A stretch of 64,000 bases of DNA from Miltoncostaea marina (GTDB lineage Bacteria > Actinomycetota > Thermoleophilia > Miltoncostaeales > Miltoncostaeaceae). The stretch is taken from positions 3,070,501 through 3,134,500 of the forward strand of contig NZ_CP064655.1 of the NCBI RefSeq assembly GCF_018141525.1, written 5' to 3'. The notes beneath the pieces are model-generated. The model was not told where the DNA came from, ran no database searches, and saw only the letters and a program-made list of their open reading frames with translations. The position numbers and the translations under genes were made by a program. Positions 8,074-16,234 of the stretch are shown one piece after another; within the stretch, counting starts at the first letter, position 1, and every line of letters starts with the position of its first letter.

Positions 8074-9687
8074 CTACTCCGCCGGCGGGGCCTTGTAGCT
8101 CCAGGTGAAGCGCTCGTCGCGCTTCAGCGCGTCGCCCGCCCACACCTTGCGCGTGTACTCCACCCGGAAGGCGGTGCCCGCCACGGGGTCGCCGATGGTC
8201 TCGGTGGTCACCCGGCGGCCGAGCTTCGACGAGTACATGCGCACGGTCACGCCCGTGTCGGTGGCGCTCACCTTGAGCAGGATCGCCGCCGGCCAGTCGT
8301 TCTCCACGATCATCTCCGGCCCGCCCCACGAGACCGTCGCCTCGCGGCCGGCCGGGTAGCGGGTGATCCAGAACTCGTGCGGCATGTGGGTGACGATGCG
8401 CAGGCCGGCGAAGAAGGCGGCGTTGAAGACCGTGGTGGCCATCTGGCTGACGCCGCCGCCCACCGCGTCCTCGAGCTTGCCCGCGTTGATCTGGGGCGCC
8501 GCCACGAAGCCGCGGGCGCGGGTGCGCTCGCCCATCGCCTCGTTGAGCGAGAACTGCGCCCCAGCGGGGATGATCGTGCCGTCGAGGATCTGGGCCGCCC
8601 GCTTGATGTTCTGCACGCGCGGCTGGCAGCAGGCGTACGGGGTGGAGAACTCGCTCACCAGCTCGCGGATGCGCATGCGGTTGGCGTCGTCGGTCGAGCG
8701 CTCGGGCGGCAGCCGGTCGATCGCCACCCGCACCGCCGCCGCGCCGCCACGCCGCTCGATGCGGTCGGCCAGCGTCGCGGCGTCCAGGCGGCGGCCGTCG
8801 CGCGAGGGCACCACGCTCACCCGGTCGCCCGAGACGGCGAAGGAGGCCGAGACCGGCTCGCGCAGCACGCCCTCGAACGCGGGCACCACCGCGGCGGCGA
8901 TCGTGTCGGGGTCGAGCTCGACGCCGATCGCGCCGTCGGCCGACGGGAAGCGCAGCGCCGAGAGCAGGACCGCGCGGGGCACGACCGCCTCGCGGCCGGC
9001 GCCGCGCACCCGCACCTTGCGGGCGACCATGCGGGCGGCGCGCGCGCGTGCCGCCTCGGCCTCGGCGTCGGTCACCTCGGGCTCGACCACCTCCACGGGC
9101 ACCTCGACCCGATCGGCCAGCCCGGCGATGCGCCGCGACAGCGCGGCGCGGTCGACGGCGCGGCCCCGGCGCGACGGGGTGACGACGACCCTGCCGCCGC
9201 CCACCCCCACCTCGGCCGGGCGGGCGGCCGCGTCGACCCGGCCGGCCACGTCGGCCACGATCCGCTGGGCGCGGGCGCCGGTCACCCTGTAGCGCAGCGA
9301 CACCTCGCGCCCGCGCGGCAGCCCCACCTCGGCCAGCACGCGGTCGAACAGCGACCGGCGCTCCATGGCCTCCCGCACGGCCAGCCGGGCGCGGGGCCGG
9401 GGGCCGAGCTCCTCGACCGGCACCTCCAGCGGGAAGCCGGGCTCGCCGTCGAGCGCGATCCGCATGGTGCCGGGCGGGTCGGGCGCGCCGGCCAGCACCG
9501 CGCGCTCGGCCTCGTCGGCGGTCAGGCCGCCGACCTCCACGCCGGCGATGGAGGTGCCGGCGGGCACCCGGTCGCCGGGCGCGGTGGCCACCCGGTAGGC
9601 GACCACGCCCACGGCGAGCAGCAGCACGGACACCGCGGCCACGAGGGTGACGAGGGTCTCGGGGCGACGGTCACGGAGGAGGCGCAC
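8074..9687 (-). CDS. VanW-family protein with N-terminal anchor and peptidoglycan-binding-like repeats
   Basis: A 537-residue envelope protein. A single transmembrane anchor (about residues 13-33) is followed by tandem YoaR-like putative peptidoglycan-binding domains (about 40-330) and a VanW domain (about 345-480). The VanW signature is clear: FSTPYACCQPRVQNIKRAA, then FSLNEAMGERTRARGF and AVGGGVSQMATTVFNAAFF. Such proteins are associated with the cell wall and, in vanB clusters, with glycopeptide resistance, though VanW activity is not established. The C-terminus adds a small beta-rich G5-like segment. No resistance genes accompany it, so a general wall role is more likely. The AC-C pair (residues about 351-352) in the VanW domain is notable. 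Confidence 0.9.
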   Translation of the reverse strand: MRLLRDRRPETLVTLVAAVSVLLLAVGVVAYRVATAPGDRVPAGTSIAGVEVGGLTADEAERAVLAGAPDPPGTMRIALDGEPGFPLEVPVEELGPRPRARLAVREAMERRSLFDRVLAEVGLPRGREVSLRYRVTGARAQRIVADVAGRVDAAARPAEVGVGGGRVVVTPSRRGRAVDRAALSRRIAGLADRVEVPVEVVEPEVTDAEAEAARARAARMVARKVRVRGAGREAVVPRAVLLSALRFPSADGAIGVELDPDTIAAAVVPAFEGVLREPVSASFAVSGDRVSVVPSRDGRRLDAATLADRIERRGGAAAVRVAIDRLPPERSTDDANRMRIRELVSEFSTPYACCQPRVQNIKRAAQILDGTIIPAGAQFSLNEAMGERTRARGFVAAPQINAGKLEDAVGGGVSQMATTVFNAAFFAGLRIVTHMPHEFWITRYPAGREATVSWGGPEMIVENDWPAAILLKVSATDTGVTVRMYSSKLGRRVTTETIGDPVAGTAFRVEYTRKVWAGDALKRDERFTWSYKAPPAE

Positions 9688-9744
9688 GACCCCCGAGTGT
9701 TGCAGCCCGCGGCCCCTCCGGGTCCGGCGGCGGTCCCGCAGCGG

Positions 9745-10106
9745 CTAGCGGCGGGGCGCGGGGAGCGCGCCGGCGGGCGCGTCCCCCAGGCGCTCCAGCC
9801 CCCGCAGGGCCATCCGCGCCGCGCCCGCGCGCAGCCGGTGGCGGGCCACGAGCAGGTCGAGCTCGCGCCGGGTGCGCGCCCCGGCCACGGCGGCGCTCGC
9901 CCGCTCGTAGCGCTCCACGGCGCGCGCGCAGCGGCGCGAGGTGGCCGGGTCGCCGCCGTCCGTCAGCGCGCCGGCCACGGCGCCGGCCGGGTCGTCGAGC
10001 ACGGCGTCGGCGCGGGCGCGGGCGCGCCTCCCGCCGCGCGGCGGGAGGCCACCGCCGCGCCCGCCGGCAGGCCGCAGGCGACGAGGATGGCGATCAGCTC
10101 GACCAC
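9745..10106 (-). pseudogene. small membrane-anchored protein with an internal frame change
   Basis: Two minus-strand frames join into a protein of about 120 residues. The first starts at a GTG at 10106-10104 and gives VVELIAILVACGLPAGAAVA, a transmembrane helix, then a basic RR stretch. The second frame, from about 10040 down to the TAG at 9747-9745, gives RARADAVLDDPAGAVAGALT and an Arg/Ala-rich helical tail. The switch must occur in the GC-repetitive stretch near 10030-10045. It lies 16 bases downstream of the MarP-type protease stop, so the intact gene would be in its operon. A single indel error is as likely as a true mutation. Confidence 0.5.
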
Positions 10107-10121
10107 GACGCCCAGGGGAGC

Positions 10122-11261
10122 TCAGGCGCAGGGCCCCGGATCGACGGGGGTGAGGGGCGAGGCCAGGCCGCGGCGGATGGGGCCCGGCGGCACCGCGGCG
10201 CCGGACTCCCCGCCGGGGGAGGCGCCGAAGATCATCGCCACCACGCGCCCCCGGTCGTCGATCACCGGCCCGCCGCTCGAGCCCGGCCCGAGCGTGCCGC
10301 GCGTCGCCACCACGCTGCGGGCGACCCGGTCGCGGCCGTAGGCGTCCTGCGAGAGCACCGTGCGCGGCGCGGCCGCCGTGGCGGCCTCGGCGACGAGCGG
10401 GCCGCCGCCGGGGTGGCCCAGCAGCACCACGTCCTGCCCCGAGCCCGGCGGCCCGGCCAGGACGAGCGGCGGGAGCCTGAGCCCGGCCACCCGCACGATC
10501 GCCACGTCGTCGGCGCCGTCGACGTAGACCGGCGTGGCCGGCAGCGAGCGGCCCCCCGGCAGGATCGCCTGCGACCCGCCGCCGCCCGCGACGACGTGGG
10601 CGTTGGTGGCCACGAGCCCCTCCCCCACCACCCAGCCGGTGCCCTGCTTGAGCAGGCCGCAGGCCTGGCCGCGCAGCTGCACCACGCTCCGCGCGGCGCG
10701 CGCGGTGGCCGGGCTGCGCGCCACCGAGGGGTCCGGTTCGGGCAGGACCGCCGCCGGCAGGGGCAACAGCGGGAACGGGTCCACGCGGGCGAGCGCCCCC
10801 AGCACGTCGCCCGGCGGCACGGCGTGGAGGACGGTCGAGAGGATCGCCGAGCGCTGCACCTCGCGCCGCAGGGCGGTGGCCCGGTCGCCGGGCTGGTAGA
10901 TCGCGACGGCGGCGATCAGCCAGGCGAGCGCCAGCCCGAGCAGCGCGCCGAGCACAACGCCGCCGCCCTGGTCGACCGTGCGGGCGGCGCCGTGCAGCAT
11001 CCGCCGGCGCAGCGGCGCGGCCAGCATCAGCAGGAGGGTCTGCACGAGCACCGCGCCCACCAGCGCGCCCGCCAGCGAGGCCAGCGGCAGCCACAGCGAC
11101 TCGCGCCCGCCGGGCAGCAGCTCGGGCGCCAGGCGCGAGCCGGCCAGCGCGCCGGCCACCAGGCCCGCGAACGACAGCGCCTGCTCCACCAGGCCGCGCG
11201 AGGCGCCCACGATCGCCCAGAGCGTCATCCAGGCGATCACCGCCGCGTCGACGGCCGTCAC
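10122..11261 (-). CDS. marP: MarP-like membrane-anchored trypsin-type serine protease
   Basis: A 379-residue protein with an N-terminal CvpA-like four-helix membrane domain (about residues 5-125) and an extracytoplasmic chymotrypsin-like protease domain (about 185-370). The catalytic triad is visible: His222 in ATNAHVVAG, Asp251/252 in GADDVAIVRV and Ser329 in GPGSSGGPV. Cys201 and Cys378 sit where MarP of mycobacteria has its regulatory disulfide. MarP is a periplasmic protease needed for acid and oxidative stress resistance through processing of a peptidoglycan hydrolase. The start is a GTG. It is divergent from the FrnE-like gene, which encodes another disulfide-related protein. Confidence 0.88.
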   Translation of the reverse strand: MTAVDAAVIAWMTLWAIVGASRGLVEQALSFAGLVAGALAGSRLAPELLPGGRESLWLPLASLAGALVGAVLVQTLLLMLAAPLRRRMLHGAARTVDQGGGVVLGALLGLALAWLIAAVAIYQPGDRATALRREVQRSAILSTVLHAVPPGDVLGALARVDPFPLLPLPAAVLPEPDPSVARSPATARAARSVVQLRGQACGLLKQGTGWVVGEGLVATNAHVVAGGGGSQAILPGGRSLPATPVYVDGADDVAIVRVAGLRLPPLVLAGPPGSGQDVVLLGHPGGGPLVAEAATAAAPRTVLSQDAYGRDRVARSVVATRGTLGPGSSGGPVIDDRGRVVAMIFGASPGGESGAAVPPGPIRRGLASPLTPVDPGPCA

Positions 11262-11326
11262 GGGGCGCCCGGCCCTCGCGCCCGTCTACGGTGGGGGCGA
11301 CCCTCGGGACGAGACGGGAGGCATCC

Positions 11327-11959
11327 GTGACCGACGACGACCCCATCCGCGTGGCGATCTGGAGCGACGTGGCGTGCCCCTTCTGCAACGTCGCGCGCGA
11401 GCGCGCCGAGTGGCTGCGCGGCCGGGGCGTCGAGGTGGAGTGGCTGCCCTTCGACCTGCACCCCGAGTACCCGCCGGAGGGCCTGCCGCGGGAGGAGCTG
11501 ATGCGCCGCTTCCCCGCCGGCCTGCACGACACCGTGCGGCGGATGAACGAGGAGGCGGGGCTCCGCTACAACCCGCACCCCGAGCGGGTGCCGAACACCC
11601 GCCGGGCCCTCGAGCTGATCGAGTACGCGCGCACCCAGGGCGCCCACGACCGCCTGCACGAGCGGGTGATGGAGGCCTACTGGGGCGAGGCGCGCGACAT
11701 CACCGACTGGGACGAGCTGGCGCCGCTGGCGGCCGAGGCCGGGCTCGACCCCGACGAGGCGCGCGAGCTGGTGGAGGGCGGCCACTTCCGGGCGGCCGTC
11801 GACGCCTCGACGGGCACCGCCCAGCGGCACGGCATCACCGCGGTGCCGGCGTTCGTGTTCGACGGGCGCCTGCTGGTCAGCGGCGCGCAGCCGCACGAGG
11901 TCCTCGAGAAGGCGCTGGAGCGGGTGGCCGCCATGCGGGCGGACGACGCCGAGGGCTGA
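11327..11959 (+). CDS. DsbA-family oxidoreductase (FrnE-like)
   Basis: A 210-residue cytosolic thioredoxin-fold protein of the FrnE/DsbA subfamily. The redox motif CPFC is at residues 17-20, directly after the first strand (VAIWSDVA). The helical insertion follows, and the cis-Pro loop is TAVPAFVFDG near residue 180. There is no signal peptide, as usual for FrnE homologues, which are thought to be cytoplasmic dithiol-disulfide oxidoreductases. The GTG at 11327 is preceded by GGGAGG at about 11316-11321, which decides the start over an upstream ATG at 11291. A TACGGT element lies near 11287 in the short divergent gap with the MarP-like gene. Confidence 0.9.
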   Translation: MTDDDPIRVAIWSDVACPFCNVARERAEWLRGRGVEVEWLPFDLHPEYPPEGLPREELMRRFPAGLHDTVRRMNEEAGLRYNPHPERVPNTRRALELIEYARTQGAHDRLHERVMEAYWGEARDITDWDELAPLAAEAGLDPDEARELVEGGHFRAAVDASTGTAQRHGITAVPAFVFDGRLLVSGAQPHEVLEKALERVAAMRADDAEG

Positions 11960-12088
11960 CCGGCACGGGGTGAGTGTGGCAGGCGCCGGCGCGGCCCCGT
12001 GACGCCCCCGGCGCACGCGGGTGCTGAATGGCGTCCGGGGCGCGGGTCAGGATCGGCGCACGACGAGCCGCGACCCGGAGGAGCCGAG

Positions 12089-12559
12089 ATGCCGGCCGAC
12101 CTCAACCGCGTCACCCTGGTGGGGCGCCTGACCCGCGACCCCGAGCTGCGCCACACCGCGGGCGGCGACCCGATCTGCTCGATCCGCCTGGCGGTCTCCA
12201 GCCGCGCCCGCGACGAGACGGGCAACTGGGGCGACCGCAGCAACTACTTCGACGTGACCGTCTTCGGCCGCCAGGCCGAGACGGCCTCAACCTACCTCGC
12301 CAAGGGCCGGCGCATCGGCGTCGACGGGCGCCTGTCCTGGCGCGAGTGGCAGGCCCAGGACGGCTCGAAGCGCCAGTCGGTCGAGGTCATCGCCAACGAC
12401 GTCTTCTTCCTCGACAGCCGCGGCGAGGGCGGCGGGGGCGAGGGCGCCGGCTGGTCGCGGCCCGCCCGGCCCGCGGACGACCTGGCGCCGGCCGGCGTGG
12501 GGGCGCCGGCGGGCGGCGCGGGGACGGACGGCGACGGCGAGGGGGAGATCCCGTTCTGA
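12089..12559 (+). CDS. ssb: single-stranded DNA-binding protein
   Basis: A 156-residue SSB. The OB-fold occupies about residues 1-112 (LNRVTLVGRLTRDPELR, SNYFDVTVFG, VDGRLSWREWQAQDGSKRQS). A Gly/Ala/Pro-rich linker follows, and the conserved acidic tail GEIPF recruits partner proteins. It binds ssDNA during replication, recombination and repair. The ATG at 12089 is set by a strong GGAGGAG about 6 bases upstream. It stands alone here, not next to rpsF/rpsR, so it may be a second, non-replicative ssb paralogue; that cannot be decided from this window. Confidence 0.95.
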   Translation: MPADLNRVTLVGRLTRDPELRHTAGGDPICSIRLAVSSRARDETGNWGDRSNYFDVTVFGRQAETASTYLAKGRRIGVDGRLSWREWQAQDGSKRQSVEVIANDVFFLDSRGEGGGGEGAGWSRPARPADDLAPAGVGAPAGGAGTDGDGEGEIPF

Positions 12560-12644
12560 TTCCCTGACGCTCCGTCACGGCGCTCTGCCCGAGGACGGCG
12601 CCCGGCGGATCAAGCGCGGGGCGGCGGGTGCCGAATCCCCATGC

Positions 12645-13856
12645 GTGAGGATCATCGCCACCTCCCGCCTGCAGCCCGGCATGCGCCTCGCCCGGCCCGT
12701 CTACTCGGTCTCCTCGGGCGCCCGCATGCCGCTGCTGCGGCCCGACGCGGTGGTCACCGAGCGGGTGCGCGCCGGCCTGGCGCGGGCGGGCGTCTTCGCC
12801 GTCTACATCGACGACCACCTGTCGGAGGGCATCGCCCCCACCGAGCCGATCTCGCCGGAGCTGCGCGACCACGCGGTGCGCGAGCTGTCGTCGGTGTTCT
12901 CGTCGGTGACCACCGACGGCACCTCCACGCGGGTGGCCGGCGAGCAGGTGGAGCGGCTCGGCGGGCTGGTCAAGTCGGTGCTGGGGGAGCTGCGCGAGAG
13001 CCGCCACATGGTCTCCGCGCTGATGGACCTGCAGGCCTTCGACGCCTACACCCTCGGCCACTCGCTCAACGTGTGCGTGCTCGGGCTGATGCTGGGCGAC
13101 GCGATGATGCGCCAGATGGGCTGGGAGGACGGGCGCGGGGTGCGACGCTTCGACCACCTCGACGACCGCCTCGAGAAGCTCGGCGTGGGCCTGCTGCTGC
13201 ACGACATCGGCAAGCTGGTGGTGCCGGCGCACATCCTGCAGAAGCCCGGCCGGCTGACCGAGGACGAGATGTCCCTGGTGCGCAACCACCCCCAGGCGGG
13301 CCTCGACATGATCGAGCGCGGGGCGCTCTCGGCGCTGTCGCGAGTGGTGATCATCGGCCACCACGAGCGCATGGACGGCAGGGGCTACCCCAACGGCCGC
13401 GGCGCCGACCTGCACCCCCACGCCCAGCTCGCGGGGATGGCGGACGTCTACGACGCGGTCTCGTCGATGCGCGTGTACCACGCGCGGCGGCCCACCCACG
13501 AGGCCTGGGAGCTGGTGCTGAGCCTGGCGGGCAGCGCGTTCCCGATCGAGCTGGTCGAGATCTTCAAGCGCACCATCGCCCCCTATCCCGAGGGCGTCGC
13601 CGTGCGGCTCAGCGACGGCCGCCGCGGCATCGTGGCGCGCACGTCGCGCGAGCACATCACGCGGCCGCGCATCCGGGTGACCCACGACGCGGACGGCGCG
13701 GCGGTGGCCCCGCACGACATCGAGCTCTACGAGGAGCTCCACGTGACGATCGCCGACACGCTGCAGGACCTGGAGGGCGCCGACGACCCGACGCCGCCGC
13801 CCGCCGAGCGCACCCCCGACGAGCTGCACGAGCAGCGGATGGCCGCCGTCGTCTGA
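12645..13856 (+). CDS. HD-GYP domain cyclic-di-GMP phosphodiesterase-like protein
   Basis: A 403-residue cytosolic protein. The N-terminal 110 residues resemble the DUF3391-type domain often found before HD-GYP. The catalytic domain has HDIGK at 186-190 and HHERMDGRGYP at 239-249, with HSLNV at 139-143, so metal-binding and GYP residues are intact. HD-GYP enzymes hydrolyse c-di-GMP to GMP. A C-terminal acidic extension (after about 315) contains a small beta domain with RLSDGRRGIV. The start is GTG at 12645. A second c-di-GMP protein lies at 35.3 kb. It is convergent with the propeller gene at 13898. Confidence 0.92.
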   Translation: MRIIATSRLQPGMRLARPVYSVSSGARMPLLRPDAVVTERVRAGLARAGVFAVYIDDHLSEGIAPTEPISPELRDHAVRELSSVFSSVTTDGTSTRVAGEQVERLGGLVKSVLGELRESRHMVSALMDLQAFDAYTLGHSLNVCVLGLMLGDAMMRQMGWEDGRGVRRFDHLDDRLEKLGVGLLLHDIGKLVVPAHILQKPGRLTEDEMSLVRNHPQAGLDMIERGALSALSRVVIIGHHERMDGRGYPNGRGADLHPHAQLAGMADVYDAVSSMRVYHARRPTHEAWELVLSLAGSAFPIELVEIFKRTIAPYPEGVAVRLSDGRRGIVARTSREHITRPRIRVTHDADGAAVAPHDIELYEELHVTIADTLQDLEGADDPTPPPAERTPDELHEQRMAAVV

Positions 13857-13861
13857 GCGGG

Positions 13862-13890
13862 GCCCGCGCGGGCGCCCCGCGGGCGCGGGC
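13862..13890. terminator. hairpin between convergent genes
   Basis: An 8-base perfect inverted repeat (GCCCGCGC at 13862-13869, complement at 13883-13890) with additional inner pairing sits between the convergent stops at 13856 and 13898. No T-tract is present, as usual in this DNA. It could serve both genes. Confidence 0.45.
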
Positions 13891-13897
13891 GCGGCGG

Positions 13898-14737
13898 CTA
13901 CCGCCAGCGGCGCCCGACCACCTCGCCGCGGCCGCGGTTGACGTTCCAGCGGGTGACGTAGGCGCGGCTGGCGCCGAGGGCGGTGGTCCAGAGGATGCGC
14001 CTGGCGCCCCGCTGCGAGAGCAGCGTGCGCACCGGCCCGCCGCGCACCGCGCGGATGCGCAGGAACGAGTCGGAGCCCGCGTGCTCGACCCAGGCGACGC
14101 GCCCCTGGGCCAGCGAGGGGTTGACCTGCAGGCCGGTGACCGAGGTGGCGATCACCCGGCCGCGGGTCAGGCGGCGGACCGGGGAGACGCGGATCTCCGA
14201 CCAGCGCCCGGCGGCCACGTGCCAGGCGATCAGCCCGCCGCGCAGGGCCGGCCGGCCGAGGTCGACGTGGCGGCCCACCCGGGCCACGACGCGCGTGCGC
14301 CGGGTGACGAGGTTCACGAGCTCGAGCACCTGGCCGCCGGTCCGGGTGCGGCGCACGTAGGCCAGGTCGGGCCAATCGAGGGCCGGCTTCATCAGGCGCG
14401 CGCCGTCCACGCGGCCGAGCTCCTGGCCCGAGCGCCAGGCCACCAGGCGCACGCCGGCCGAGTCGACGTACGCCAGGCGCTCGCCGTCGATGGCGGGCGA
14501 GCGGGCGTCCTCGTAGCGCAGCGGCGGCCCGCCCGGGCGGCGCACCAGCACCACGGGCCCCGCGGCGCCGGAGCCCGCCACGGCCACGTGGGCGCCGGAG
14601 GCGGCCGGGTCGAAGGCGCCGCTCAGGCCGGACGGGGCCTGGGCGGCGGCCGGGCCGGCGCCGGCGACCAGCGCGGCCGCGGCCGCCACGAGCGCGGCCG
14701 CGCCGGCCGCCGCCGGGCGCGGGCGCGGGCCGGTCAG
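13898..14737 (-). CDS. secreted small propeller-like protein of the Mau-like cluster
   Basis: About 279 residues. A signal peptide (TGPRPRPAAAGAAALVAAAA, cleavage after AAAQA) precedes about 245 residues of repeating beta motifs such as RLAYVDSAGVRLVAW, DLAYVRRTRTGGQVLELVN and GRVAWVEHAG, giving four to six short blades as in TolB or YVTN-type propellers. There is no ATG/GTG at the head of the frame; a CTG at 14737 overlapping the upstream TGA is the natural start, and a GTG at 14689 would truncate the signal peptide, so the start is uncertain. It is the last gene of a tight minus-strand trio with the MauA-like and MauE-thioredoxin genes. In true methylamine dehydrogenase the heavy chain is also a propeller, but this one is much shorter. 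Confidence 0.65.
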   Translation of the reverse strand: MTGPRPRPAAAGAAALVAAAAALVAGAGPAAAQAPSGLSGAFDPAASGAHVAVAGSGAAGPVVLVRRPGGPPLRYEDARSPAIDGERLAYVDSAGVRLVAWRSGQELGRVDGARLMKPALDWPDLAYVRRTRTGGQVLELVNLVTRRTRVVARVGRHVDLGRPALRGGLIAWHVAAGRWSEIRVSPVRRLTRGRVIATSVTGLQVNPSLAQGRVAWVEHAGSDSFLRIRAVRGGPVRTLLSQRGARRILWTTALGASRAYVTRWNVNRGRGEVVGRRWR

Positions 14738-15360
14738 CAGGGCACCCCGGTGTCGACGTACATCACGCAGAACACCCGCCGGCCCGGGCGGCAGTAGCCG
14801 CGCAGCGAGGCGTCGCCGTTGATGCGCACCCGGCTCGTCGAGCAGCAGTCGGCGAGCTTGCGGATCTGGTTGTCGCAGCAGCGGTACCAGGCGCCCTGGG
14901 TGACGGTCGTGATGCCGAAGCGCTTCGGCACCCAGTCCTCGCACAGGCGGGTGCGCGGCGCCTTCGGCAGCGGGGTGCCGTCGCGGCGCACCAGCGGCGC
15001 GCCGGCCTCGTCGACCGGCCGGCCGAGCGCGTCGACCAGGCGGCCGCGGTCGTCGATCGGGCGCCCGTCCGTCGGCCGCACCGGGTAGCCGCGCGGGTCG
15101 ACCCGGGGCAGCGGGCCGGGCGCCGGGCAGGAGCCGGTGGTCCAGGTGTGGCCGCAGAAGCCGTACCAGCCCTGCTTGGTGCGCCTGGTGCCGTAGACGC
15201 GGCGGCGGCGCGCGCCCTCCGCGGGCGCGGCGCCCACCAGCGCAAGCGCGCCGGCCGCCACCGCGGCCAGGAACGAGCGGCGCGTGGCGCGCGACGCCAG
15301 GCCGTGGGCGAGGCCCCGGGCGGTGCGGTCGATGGCCCGCTCGCCGTCAGGCGACCGCAC
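14734..15360 (-). CDS. Tat-exported cysteine-rich protein resembling methylamine dehydrogenase light chain
   Basis: A 208-residue protein. A long leader with a canonical twin-arginine motif (TRRSFLA, Arg27-Arg28) and hydrophobic stretch ends near residue 48, as in MauA. The mature part has ten Cys (69, 78, 140, 161, 162, 172, 173, 190, 198, 208), including two CC pairs, a pattern recalling the six-disulfide MADH light chain. Residues 88-131 form about six short repeats of the type DxxGxPV. Trp residues are at 65, 73, 143 and 158; the spot matching the second cofactor Trp of MADH appears to be Phe197 (VFC), so a tryptophan tryptophylquinone cofactor looks unlikely. The GTG start overlaps the MauE-like gene by 14 bases. 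Assignment to the MADH-L fold is by pattern only. Confidence 0.55.
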   Translation of the reverse strand: MRSPDGERAIDRTARGLAHGLASRATRRSFLAAVAAGALALVGAAPAEGARRRRVYGTRRTKQGWYGFCGHTWTTGSCPAPGPLPRVDPRGYPVRPTDGRPIDDRGRLVDALGRPVDEAGAPLVRRDGTPLPKAPRTRLCEDWVPKRFGITTVTQGAWYRCCDNQIRKLADCCSTSRVRINGDASLRGYCRPGRRVFCVMYVDTGVPC

Positions 15361-16219
15361 CGATGCGCTCCTCCCCCAGCGAGATCAGCTCCTCGATCTG
15401 CTCCAGCGTGTTGACCAGGCCCTTGGCCACCACGACGCCGTCGATGGCGAAGACCACGTACGGCGTGCCGGGCACCCGGAAGTCGGCGAAGACGCCGGGC
15501 GACGCGTGCTCGTCGACCCGCACGACCTCGATGCCCTCGCGCTCGACGGCCTCGAGGGCCGGGCGCAGGTCGGCGCACAGGCGGCAGCCCGGCGAGGAGA
15601 AGGCCACCAGCTCGGCGCCGCGGCCGCGCAGGGCGTCGAAGGCCGGCGCCGGGCCGCCGAGCGGCGGGCCCTCGTGCTCCAGCTCGAGCGCCGGCCGGGG
15701 CCCGAGCCGGGCCTCCAGCACGCCCACCTGGCGGTAGAGCGCCAGCACGAGCACGGCCAGCGCCACCACGGCCAGCGCCAGGGCGGCGAGGGCGACGGCG
15801 GTCAGCACCCCGCCCGAGGGCGCGGGCCGGTCGGCGACGCCCGAGGCGACCACGGCGCCGAGCGCCGCCAGCAGCAGGGCGCGGACGGCGAGCAGCGCCA
15901 CGGGCCGCTCGCGCGTGCCGCCGAAGCAGCCGCAGGGCGCCCGGCGCCGCCCGCGGGCGCGCATGAGCCCCAGCGAGCCGGCGAACACCAGCCCCAGGGC
16001 GGCGGTGCCGGCGCCGGCGGCGCGGGCGGCCGGCTCCACCAGCAGCAGCGCGCCGAGCGCGGCCTCGACGGCCACCAGCGCGGCCGCCGCGGCACCGCGC
16101 AGCGGCCGCGGGACGCCGTGGTCCGCGACGGCCGCGGTCAGCGCCCGGGGGTCGCGGAGCTTCGCCGCCGCGGCGGCGAGCAGCACGACGGCGAGCACGA
16201 TGCGGAGCGTCAGTTCCAC
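15347..16219 (-). CDS. MauE-like membrane protein fused to a thioredoxin-like domain
   Basis: A 290-residue protein. Residues 1-128 are a four-helix MauE/DoxX-like redox membrane domain with the family motif CGCFGG (96-101). A further helix at about 138-160 leads into a thioredoxin-like domain (about 185-285) with redox motif CRLC (Cys212, Cys215) and cis-Pro253 in GTPYVV. MauE and MauD are separate proteins in classical methylamine utilisation, where they form the disulfides of the light chain. Here both functions are fused and sit directly upstream of a Cys-rich exported protein, so I infer it is the dedicated disulfide donor. A TACCGT element lies 9 bases before the GTG start, overlapping the DegV stop. 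Confidence 0.8.
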   Translation of the reverse strand: MELTLRIVLAVVLLAAAAAKLRDPRALTAAVADHGVPRPLRGAAAAALVAVEAALGALLLVEPAARAAGAGTAALGLVFAGSLGLMRARGRRRAPCGCFGGTRERPVALLAVRALLLAALGAVVASGVADRPAPSGGVLTAVALAALALAVVALAVLVLALYRQVGVLEARLGPRPALELEHEGPPLGGPAPAFDALRGRGAELVAFSSPGCRLCADLRPALEAVEREGIEVVRVDEHASPGVFADFRVPGTPYVVFAIDGVVVAKGLVNTLEQIEELISLGEERIGAVA

Positions 16220-16234
16220 CGGCGGGCGACGGTA

